Below, in pieces: positions 6,797 to 11,669 of a stretch of 11,669 bases of DNA (positions are counted from its first letter, which is position 1; each line of letters begins with the position of its first letter). The notes beneath the pieces are model-generated. The model was not told the DNA's origin, ran no database searches, and saw nothing but the letters and a program-made list of their open reading frames with translations. A program made the translations under genes and the position numbers. This stretch comes from Chloroflexota bacterium (GTDB lineage: Bacteria; Chloroflexota; UBA6077), in the NCBI GenBank assembly GCA_023380955.1, contig JAMCTB010000045.1:1-11669 (forward strand). The letters run 5' to 3'.

Positions 6797-8359
6797 GTGG
6801 CCGGTGCAACCGTGCATCCCATAGAATCGGCCAAGCACGGTGGGGTTGTCTCCAGGATCAGCCGCGCCGTGGCCGCTGCCGAGCTTCCTCTCCTGGGGCT
6901 GGCTGCCCCCGCGCTCATCTTTCCACGCGGTCCTCTACCTCTAGTTGGTCTGGTGGCTATCCTCGGGCTGTGGCTGGCCCAATTGGTCTCCAGGCGTCGC
7001 ATCGCGGTACCCACCCCCCTGGACCTCCCCCTGCTGATCCTCCTGGCGATGGCCCTGGAGTCGATCTACCCCTCGGTGGATCTGGGCGCGAGCATGCCCA
7101 AGCTGTACGGGATCGTCCTGGGGGTGGCGCTCTACCATGCGGTCGTGAACGGCATCGGCGGTTGGATCCGCTGGTGGATCGCCGTGGCAGCGCTGATGGC
7201 CGGTGCGGTCGCCGTCGCCCTCTTCGGTCTGGTGAGCACCGCCTGGATCGTCGGGAAGATGCCGCTAATCGGCGCCGTGACGAGCCGGATACCCCGGCTG
7301 GTCTCCTCGGTGGATAGTTCCCTCGGCACGATAGCAGGAGTGCACCCCAACGAGTTGGGCGGCAGCCTGGCCTTCCTGCTGCCGCTGCCCCTGGCGCTCA
7401 TCTTCTGGTGCATAGGGAACGGAACCACCAAGACACCACGGCACCGAGAATCGCTAAGGGTCCGCTTGGTGGGCCTTCGTGTCTTGGTGCATTGGTGGTT
7501 TGCCCCGGCCGGCGCGCTGTTGACTCTGCTGGTGGCTGGTTCGGTGTTGGCGCTCACCTACTCCCGGAGCGCGCTGCTGGGACTTGCCTGCGGTTCACTG
7601 CTGCTGTTGGGGCTGCGCTGGCGTCGTTTGGGTTACCTGCTGGTGGGCGCCGCGTTCCTGGTGGCAGTGGCTCTCGCCGCGATCGGACCGCGGGCGGTTC
7701 AGGACTGGGTGACGCAGTTGGACCGCGCCACCAGCGCCTACCCCACCGCCATCGACCGGCCGGAGATATGGAACCGGACGACTTACATGATCCAGGACTT
7801 CCCCTTCACGGGCATCGGGCTCAACAGCTTCCCCGGGGTGCTGGACACTCTGTACCCCTCCGTCCTGGCGGGGCCGGACGCGCGGATCCCCCACGCCCAC
7901 AACATCTACCTGCAGACGGCGGTGGACCTGGGGCTGGCGGGGCTTATGGCCTTCGTGGGAGTGTGGCTGATCGTGGGCTGGGAGGCGGCGAGTGCCTTCC
8001 GGCGGGCCGCTGACCCCCTGGCCAAGGGCGCCGTCGCGGGGCTGGGGGCAGGGTGCCTGGCGTACCTGGTGTTCGGCATCACCGACGCCGTTACCCTGGG
8101 GGCGAAACCGCTCCCGCTGCTGTGGGCGATGGTAGGGTTGATCGTGGTGGCCAACCGATTGTTGGCCACCACGAAAGAGGAAGAAGGATCTCTTGGGGAC
8201 ACCCCAAACCGCGACAGGGGGCGGAGCCCCCTGGACCCCCGCCTGCTGGTGCGAGAGGCCGGCAGGACGCTGTGGATGCTGTACTGGGCGGTGGCGATCC
8301 TCTTCGCGGGGATGGCCTACCTGGTGGTGGGGATCTCCATCAGCGGATGGGTGCCGTAA
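6797..8359 (+). CDS. O-antigen ligase/polymerase-like integral membrane protein (WaaL/Wzy family)
   Basis: This is a 520-residue polytopic membrane protein with roughly ten to twelve hydrophobic segments by eye. A large loop precedes the segment around residue 390 and holds TGIGLNSFPG and PHAHNIYLQT (His366, His368). The G-x-G...H-x-HN pattern is typical of Wzy_C/O-antigen ligase proteins. Such enzymes join or polymerise undecaprenyl-linked glycans on the outer face of the cytoplasmic membrane. Start GTG 6797 has AAGGGGG about 8 nt upstream. Residues ~209-235 and ~466-479 are encoded by palindromic sequence that looks like inserted repeat elements kept in frame; both fall in polar stretches between hydrophobic segments. 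The gene is 52 bp after the transaldolase gene and is the last plus-strand gene of the cluster. Whether it is ligase or polymerase cannot be decided from sequence. Confidence 0.8.
   Translation: MAGATVHPIESAKHGGVVSRISRAVAAAELPLLGLAAPALIFPRGPLPLVGLVAILGLWLAQLVSRRRIAVPTPLDLPLLILLAMALESIYPSVDLGASMPKLYGIVLGVALYHAVVNGIGGWIRWWIAVAALMAGAVAVALFGLVSTAWIVGKMPLIGAVTSRIPRLVSSVDSSLGTIAGVHPNELGGSLAFLLPLPLALIFWCIGNGTTKTPRHRESLRVRLVGLRVLVHWWFAPAGALLTLLVAGSVLALTYSRSALLGLACGSLLLLGLRWRRLGYLLVGAAFLVAVALAAIGPRAVQDWVTQLDRATSAYPTAIDRPEIWNRTTYMIQDFPFTGIGLNSFPGVLDTLYPSVLAGPDARIPHAHNIYLQTAVDLGLAGLMAFVGVWLIVGWEAASAFRRAADPLAKGAVAGLGAGCLAYLVFGITDAVTLGAKPLPLLWAMVGLIVVANRLLATTKEEEGSLGDTPNRDRGRSPLDPRLLVREAGRTLWMLYWAVAILFAGMAYLVVGISISGWVP
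7422..7501. repeat. Imperfect palindromic element inside the ligase gene
   Basis: The left arm ACCAAGACACCACGGCACC is mirrored by a right arm whose reverse complement is ACCAAGACACGAAGGCCCACC. AACCACCAA is also found on the outer edge of both arms. The arms flank a ~20-nt centre. The element is translated in frame as a polar stretch (TTKTPRHRES...) between two hydrophobic segments. The CCACCAAGACAC type of sequence is familiar as a dispersed intergenic repeat in several bacterial groups; this is recollection, not a search. Confidence 0.55.
8193..8232. repeat. Two adjacent perfect palindromes inside the 3' part of the ligase gene
   Basis: TTGGGG (8193-8198) and CCCCAA (8202-8207) flank ACA. 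Eight bases on, AGGGGGC (8216-8222) and GCCCCCT (8226-8232) flank GGA. Both hairpins are perfect with 3-nt loops. They encode a polar linker (GDTPNRDRGRSPLDPR) between the last two hydrophobic segments, and base composition changes abruptly at the edges. The layout suggests an inserted REP/MITE-like element. Confidence 0.55.
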
Positions 8360-8519
8360 TACGGGGTGGCGGCATCAGGAACCGCTCGGCCACATGGATC
8401 TCGTCCTCTGGGATCCAATCGACCAGTTGGTGTAGCCTCTCCCCATCGGCCACCGCGGCCACCGCGGCCACCTGACCAACCGACGTTCCCCGGTCCTGCT
8501 GACTGGGGACGTCGAACAT
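8340..8519 (-). CDS. Small ORF with antitoxin-like module, probably a remnant
   Basis: This is a 59-residue minus-strand frame. Its middle, ERLHQLVDWIPEDEIHVAERFL, resembles the LHxLVDxLPExExxAAxRFL core of short antitoxin-like/DUF2281 proteins. The N-terminus contains a 9-bp tandem repeat (GTGGCCGCG, translated VAAVAAVA). The ATG shares its A with the final CCA base of the adjacent tRNA-Lys and no ribosome site is visible. The 3' end runs 20 bp into the convergent ligase gene. No partner toxin is nearby. It is most likely a decayed fragment, and it may not be expressed. Confidence 0.35.
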   Translation of the reverse strand: MFDVPSQQDRGTSVGQVAAVAAVADGERLHQLVDWIPEDEIHVAERFLMPPPRITAPIR

Positions 8520-8593
8520 GGTGAGCCGTCCGGGACTCGAACCCGGGACCTGCGGATTAAAAGTCCGATGCTCTACCACTGAGCTAACGGCCC
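8519..8593 (-). tRNA. tRNA-Lys (anticodon TTT)
   Basis: On the minus strand the 75-nt sequence begins GGGCCGTTAGCTCAGTGG and ends ACGGCTCACCA. The acceptor stem GGGCCGT/ACGGCTC pairs with one G-U. The D-arm consensus is present. The anticodon loop CTTTTAA gives TTT. The T-arm has GGTTCGAGTCC. CCA is encoded in the gene. The outermost anticodon-stem pair appears mismatched, which is tolerated. It lies convergent to the polysaccharide operon. Confidence 0.95.
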
Positions 8594-8605
8594 ACTCTTA
8601 GCCCA

Positions 8606-8613
8606 ATTATACC
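8606..8613 (-). promoter_or_regulatory. Extended -10 promoter of tRNA-Lys
   Basis: On the minus strand TGGTATAAT (8606-8614) lies just over ten bases upstream of the tRNA 5' end. It is a perfect TATAAT with an upstream TG (extended -10). No good -35 sits at 16-18 bp; the nearest candidate, TTCGCC at 8631-8636, is 19 bp away. The -10 overlaps the TAA stop of the transposase relic. Confidence 0.7.
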
Positions 8614-8897
8614 AGATTTGGCTTGCCTCGGGCGAACGACGCACCCCTTAGCCTCCACAGCTTGTCCAACTCGACATCGATCCGACGCTTGATGGAGAGG
8701 GGGCCGTTCTGCGCCATCAACGGCTCCAGTTCGGCCTTTCCCTGCCCAGCGATCATCCCTGCCTCAAGCCCCCTTCTAAAGGGAGTCCTCGCCTCATCGT
8801 AGCGTTTGCGGACCCGGGATCCCTCCCGCTCCAGCGCCGGCACCAACTCGGCGCGGGTGCTTGTGCCCTCGGCCCCGTTGAGGGATAATGCAGTGCC
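8607..8897 (-). pseudogene. Transposase/integrase C-terminal relic
   Basis: The minus-strand frame encodes REGSRVRKRYDEARTPFRRG followed by a helical tail ending IKRRIDVELDKLW. This resembles the extreme C-terminus of rve-type DDE transposases/integrases, where a K-x-YD-x-A-x-TP-x-xR motif is followed by the terminal helix. The DDE catalytic core is absent. The frame stays open upstream to about 8897 but loses similarity before residue REGSR. The only starts are TTG-type within the frame. It is read as a truncated insertion-sequence gene. Its stop codon lies in the tRNA-Lys promoter. No terminal inverted repeats or target duplication were found. Confidence 0.55.
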
Positions 8898-9107
8898 GAC
8901 GTCCGGCAGTTCGGCTCGCTGGGGAGCACCCCGGAGTCACTCGCTTTTGGCCGTCAGCCGTCGGTCGCGTGAACAGATGCTTGCCGTCCGGACGAGATAG
9001 CCCTTCACCCGCAGGCATCCGAAACGATCCGTTTGCTGCTCTCCCCAGGGAGGGCGAGGGGATGCTGCGGTTCTCAGCATTCAGGACTTTCCTAGATCGG
9101 AGCGCTC
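8898..9107. other. Intergenic stretch without a recognised gene
   Basis: No convincing gene is seen here. It contains a G/C-rich CTCCCCAGGGAGGGCGAGGGG stretch near 9039-9061 that resembles degenerate dispersed-repeat sequence. There is also a perfect 6-bp inverted repeat ATGCTG/CAGCAT (9062-9067 and 9075-9080) with a 7-nt loop. GGAG at 9099-9102 is the ribosome site of the following gene. No clear promoter was identified. Confidence 0.4.
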
Positions 9108-10166
9108 ATGAAACTTCCGAAGCTGCGCATCGGCCATCTGGCGCCGCGCTTCCCCATCGTCCAGGGGGGGATGGGCGTCAGGGTCTCCACCGCACCCCTG
9201 GCGGCGGCCGTCGCCAACTGCGGGGGGATCGGGACCCTCTCGGCGGCGGAGTACCACAACAAGAATCGCAAGGCGCCCAAGACCGACCTGGTCCGGGGTG
9301 TGACCGTGCCGCGACCCTACCTGTACGCCCCCGAGATGGCGGCAGAGATCCGGCGAGCCCGCTCCATGACCCAGGGGATCGTGGGCGTTAACGTAATGTA
9401 CGCCCTGACCGATTTCTACGACCTGGTGATGACCTGCGTCGACGCTGGGGCCGACTTCATCGTCACGGGGGCGGGCTTCTCCCGGGACATCTTCGGCTTC
9501 GTTCGCGACTTCGCCGTCCCGGTCATCAGCATCTGCGACCAGCCGGGTCTGGCCAGGATCGCCGAGCGGCTGGGAGCCTCGGCCATCGTCGTCGAGGGCA
9601 AGGAGGCCGGCGGCCACCTGGGCAGCGACAGGCCCACCAGGGAGATCCTGCCCGGGGTGGCGGGCGCCGTCGGCATCCCGGTGATCGCGGCTGGCGGGAT
9701 CTGGTCGGGCGAGGACATGGAGGAGATGTTCCGTCTGGGCGCCAGCGGCATCCAGATGGCCACACGCTTCGTTTGCACCCACGAGTGCGAGGTGTCGGCC
9801 GAGTTCAAGCAGGCCTACCTGGACTGCAAGAAGGAGGACATCGCCATCATCAAGAGCCCCGTGGGGCTGCCGGGCAGGGCGATCAGGAACAAGTTCCTGA
9901 ACCGCACCGAGAGCGGAGAGAAGATGAAGTTCAAGTGCCCGCTCCTCTGCCTTAAGACCTGCAAGGCGAAGGACGCCAACTACTGCATCGCCTCCGCGCT
10001 GATCAACTCCTACCAGGGCAACACGGACGAAGGGATAATCTTCGCCGGGGAGAACGCCTACCGGTGCGACCGGATCGTCTCGGTGCAGGAGATCTTCGAC
10101 GATCTGCTGTCCCGCTTCGAGCTGGACGAGCCGGAGGAGAGCGCAGTGGGAGCCGGGAGGGCGTAG
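9108..10166 (+). CDS. Nitronate monooxygenase / FabK-like FMN flavoprotein
   Basis: This is a 352-residue NMO/2-nitropropane dioxygenase-family TIM barrel that binds FMN. The N-terminal PIVQGGMGV is followed by NCGGIGTLS. VEGKEAGGHLG contains His170, the residue that acts as base in class I NMO. VIAAGGIWSGEDM and GASGIQMATRF form the phosphate-binding region. Relatives either oxidise alkyl nitronates or, as FabK, reduce enoyl-ACP with NAD(P)H. A C-terminal Cys cluster (Cys277, 281, 285, 293; CPLLCLKTC then YCI) is unlike characterised aerobic NMOs but fits flavin oxidoreductases of anaerobes. ATG 9108 has GGAG five bases upstream. The gene stands alone between the tRNA/IS remnant region and a minus-strand ORF. 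Family assignment is firm; the reaction is undecided. Confidence 0.87.
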   Translation: MKLPKLRIGHLAPRFPIVQGGMGVRVSTAPLAAAVANCGGIGTLSAAEYHNKNRKAPKTDLVRGVTVPRPYLYAPEMAAEIRRARSMTQGIVGVNVMYALTDFYDLVMTCVDAGADFIVTGAGFSRDIFGFVRDFAVPVISICDQPGLARIAERLGASAIVVEGKEAGGHLGSDRPTREILPGVAGAVGIPVIAAGGIWSGEDMEEMFRLGASGIQMATRFVCTHECEVSAEFKQAYLDCKKEDIAIIKSPVGLPGRAIRNKFLNRTESGEKMKFKCPLLCLKTCKAKDANYCIASALINSYQGNTDEGIIFAGENAYRCDRIVSVQEIFDDLLSRFELDEPEESAVGAGRA

Positions 10167-10176
10167 AGAGGACAGC

Positions 10177-10551
10177 TTAGCGACCGATCAGGCGAAGCTT
10201 CGGCCGCTGGCGACGAGAGGGGCCCGGCTGCCGAAGCTGTCGGGGGCGGCGCTCCAGCTGGGGCACCCAGTCGCCGGCCGCGGGGGCTGGGACATCCTCT
10301 GCATCCGACTCCTCATCCGACGGCCGTCCGAAGAAGGCCACCACCAACCCGTCGGGCAGCTTCCCTATCCGCTGGAAGGTGGCGGTGAACTCCCGCAGAT
10401 CGCCGCCACGGTTGCGCAACCAGATGGGCACCTCCTGGGCCAGCCCCGACGCGCCGCGGGCGGCGGCCAGGGCAGGGCAGAAGTGCCCGCAGAGGGGCTC
10501 TCCCCCGGCGTTCCGGCACTGCACGGCTCTCGCGCAGTCCAGTCCACACAT
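10177..10551 (-). CDS. Small PAS-like domain protein, possibly 5'-frameshifted
   Basis: This is a 124-residue minus-strand ORF. Its first ~75 residues (GEPLCGHFCPALAAA, then VPIWLRNRGGDLREFTATFQRI) resemble the C-terminal half of PAS sensor domains of the kind found in some LuxR-type regulators. Those have a C-x3-C cluster and then an R-x-G-x-x-R strand. The last 50 residues are Arg/Pro-rich and look disordered. The first half of a PAS domain is missing from this frame. An overlapping frame beginning with ATG at 10619 (MSSMIVSTRPDRRILEES) could be the lost N-terminus if a one-base shift lies near 10550. No output domain is present. It converges with the flavoprotein gene, leaving a 10-bp gap. 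Confidence 0.45.
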   Translation of the reverse strand: MCGLDCARAVQCRNAGGEPLCGHFCPALAAARGASGLAQEVPIWLRNRGGDLREFTATFQRIGKLPDGLVVAFFGRPSDEESDAEDVPAPAAGDWVPQLERRPRQLRQPGPSRRQRPKLRLIGR

Positions 10552-10754
10552 CCGCTTCGGCTCGCGCTCTCCTCCAGTATCCGTCTATCGGGCCTGGTGC
10601 TGACGATCATGGAACTCATGGGGTCGACCGCCTTCGTTGATCAGGACCGTCTCGGGCGGCGAAGGTGCGAGTCGCGGGGGCGCGAGTCCCGCTGTCCGGC
10701 GCCGCCGGGGGACAGGGGGCAAGAAACATGCCCCTAATCTGCCCCTAAAGATGC
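10552..10754. other. Intergenic region upstream of the T-box operon, with hairpins
   Basis: No gene is supported except a possible N-terminal extension of the minus-strand PAS-like ORF up to ~10619. Two perfect 6-bp inverted repeats follow each other: CTGTCC/GGACAG (10692-10697 with 10710-10715) and GGGGCA/TGCCCC (10716-10721 with 10729-10734). Neither has a T-tract. Confidence 0.4.
10729..10748 (+). promoter_or_regulatory. Phased direct repeat upstream of the T-box promoter
   Basis: TGCCCCTAA occurs at 10729-10737 and again at 10740-10748. The period is 11 bp, about one helical turn, and the second copy ends 6 bp before the -35 box. This geometry fits a regulator binding site, but no regulator is identified. 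Confidence 0.35.
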
Positions 10755-10783
10755 TTGACAACCCTGCCGAATATCACTATTAT
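10755..10783 (+). promoter_or_regulatory. Sigma-70-type promoter of the T-box/ilvB transcript
   Basis: A perfect -35 TTGACA (10755-10760) and a -10 TATTAT (10778-10783) are separated by 17 bp. The predicted transcription start is near 10790, which places all T-box elements inside the leader. Confidence 0.85.
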
Positions 10784-10789
10784 CCAGTG

Positions 10790-11075
10790 CAATCAAATAC
10801 CACTTGCCCAAAGGCTTTGACGGAAACGAGTAGGCGGGTAGTCTCCACTCAGAGAGTCCGGGGTTGGTGCGACCGGATGTGGAGTGCCTGCCGAAAATCC
10901 TTCCTGAGCTGCCAACCGAAAGGTCCAGATGGACCGAGTAGACTTGGCCGGCTTCGTCCGCCGTTAGATCAGACGGGGGTATGAACACGTACCCCATGAG
11001 TGAGCGGTTCGCTAATTAGGGTGGTACCGCGGGATATCTGCAAAGCATCCCGTCCCTAGGTGGGACGGGATTTTT
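10790..11075 (+). ncRNA. T-box riboswitch leader of ilvB
   Basis: The leader senses uncharged tRNA and controls transcription of branched-chain amino acid synthesis. Stem I is built from GGCGGG/CCTGCC (10833-10838 with 10887-10892) and CTCCAC/GTGGAG (10843-10848 with 10879-10884). It carries the AG bulge AGAGAG (10851-10856) and an apical TCCGG/CCGGA hairpin containing GGTTGGTGCGA. AGTA (10829-10832) faces the specifier loop, which reads GAAAATCC at 10893-10900. The most plausible specifier is ATC (10897-10899, Ile), matching ilvB. The T-box AGGGTGGTACCGCG is at 11018-11031. CGTCCCT (11051-11057) can pair with it to form the antiterminator, excluding the terminator. Confidence 0.92.
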
Positions 11076-11079
11076 GTTT
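11047..11079 (+). terminator. T-box-controlled intrinsic terminator
   Basis: ATCCCGTCCC (11047-11056) pairs perfectly with GGGACGGGAT (11062-11071) around a 5-nt loop, followed by TTTTGTTT. The left arm overlaps the antiterminator partner CGTCCCT, giving the two mutually exclusive structures. Confidence 0.92.
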
Positions 11080-11167
11080 GTCAGGGCCACCGGGAGAGCG
11101 ACGACAGGACCCGTTACCCAAGAGCTTTGGGGCAGGTGGAGAAGAAATTCTTGGGGAGAGAGTCACC

Positions 11168-11669
11168 ATGGCTGTCGAGACCACAGAGCTGTCCACCGGT
11201 ACACCCAGCCGGCGGCGCCGTGCTCCCGCTGTACAACGTCCTGCCTTCCTATCCAGCCCTGCGCCACATCCTGGTTCGCCACGAGGAGAACGCCGCCATG
11301 GCGGCCGACGGCTACGCTCGCGCCACCGGTAGGGTCGGCGTCTGCTTCGCCACCTCGGGGCCCGGCGCCACCAACCTGGTCACCGGCCTCGCCAACGCCT
11401 TCATGGACTCGGTTCCCATGGTCGCCATCACGGGCCAGGTGGCCACTGCCTCCGTCGGCAAGATGGCCTTCCAGGAGGTGGACATCGTCGGCATAGCCAA
11501 GCCGGTGACCAAGCGGAGCTACTTCGTCCGCCACGTGGACGAGCTGGCCGCCGTCCTGCGGGAGGCCTTCCACGTGGCCATGGACGGCAGGCCCGGCCCC
11601 GTCCTGGTGGATCTGCCGAAGGACGTCCAGAACGGCCGCACCGTCTACCAGCGACCCGCCAACGGCCTG
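11168..11669 (+). pseudogene. ilvB: Acetolactate synthase large subunit, frame broken near the N-terminus, 3' end beyond window
   Basis: IlvB is a ThDP enzyme condensing pyruvate or 2-ketobutyrate in Val/Leu/Ile synthesis. From 11211 one frame reads [14 protein letters not shown], then the segment with catalytic Glu in [20 protein letters not shown], then [21 protein letters not shown], and on to the window end. All of these match the ThDP PYR domain of IlvB. The natural start, ATG 11168 with GGGGAG eight bases upstream, is in another frame and reads [11 protein letters not shown] before losing similarity. The ~20 residues usually linking TG to GGAVLP (including the FGYPGG region) are missing. 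A loss of about 50 nt near 11201-11210 would explain both the gap and the frame change. The conserved frame alone offers only TTG/GTG starts (11127, 11136, 11151) in the leader. It may be a real mutation or a sequence/assembly error. Confidence 0.8.

Noticed and set aside
5752..7014. 420-residue minus-strand open frame
   Set aside because: It is antisense to the phosphatase, transaldolase and ligase genes, all well supported, and shows no recognisable motifs.
8447..8473. GGCCACCGC tandem repeats as a CRISPR array or minisatellite
   Set aside because: Only about three 9-bp copies without spacers; a simple local expansion.
8517..8579. Minus-strand protein start reading MVEHRTFNPQVPGSSPGRLT
   Set aside because: This is the translated tRNA-Lys sequence, a familiar artefact; only the part after the tRNA was considered as an ORF.
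9062..9080. ATGCTG/CAGCAT hairpin as a regulatory element of the flavoprotein gene
   Set aside because: A 6-bp stem with a 7-nt loop is easily found by chance and no other support was seen.
11060..11332. 90-residue plus-strand frame covering the ATG at 11168
   Set aside because: Only its first residues after ATG 11168 fit IlvB; the rest is an out-of-frame translation of ilvB.

Overview
The window is GC-rich, gene-dense bacterial DNA. A T-box leader in front of an acetolactate synthase gene, GTG/TTG starts, GTGA overlaps and palindromic dispersed-repeat-like elements suggest a Chloroflexota-like organism or another T-box-bearing high-GC lineage. This placement is an inference; no phylogenetic marker is present.

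Positions 1-8359 form one plus-strand surface-polysaccharide operon. The order is: 3' part of a nucleotide-sugar dehydrogenase (1-815), SDR oxidoreductase (864-1727), Gfo/Idh/MocA oxidoreductase (1724-2815), sugar-phosphate nucleotidyltransferase (2812-3570), GHMP sugar kinase (3707-4696), SIS-domain sedoheptulose-7-phosphate isomerase (4706-5302), zinc-loop HAD phosphatase (5284-5928), transaldolase-family protein (5956-6744) and a polytopic O-antigen ligase/polymerase-like protein (6797-8359). The isomerase, kinase, phosphatase and nucleotidyltransferase match the four steps of GDP-D-glycero-alpha-D-manno-heptose synthesis (GmhA, HddA, GmhB, HddC). The transaldolase homologue could supply sedoheptulose 7-phosphate. 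The three oxidoreductases upstream could modify the activated sugar, and the membrane protein would polymerise or ligate the glycan. Oddities are a dehydrogenase without the expected catalytic cysteine, a divergent GmhA active site, and two palindromic elements lying in frame inside the ligase gene.

Positions 8340-8846 hold a minus-strand patch: a short antitoxin-like ORF, tRNA-Lys(TTT) with an encoded CCA and an extended -10 promoter, and the C-terminal relic of a transposase whose stop codon overlaps that promoter. A nitronate monooxygenase/FabK-like flavoprotein follows at 9108-10166 (+), then a small PAS-like ORF on the minus strand (10177-10551).

Positions 10755-11669 hold a strong sigma-70-type promoter, a T-box riboswitch (Stem I, T-box sequence, competing terminator), and the start of ilvB. 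The ilvB reading frame is broken near its N-terminus in a way that a deletion of about 50 nt would explain. The window ends inside ilvB.
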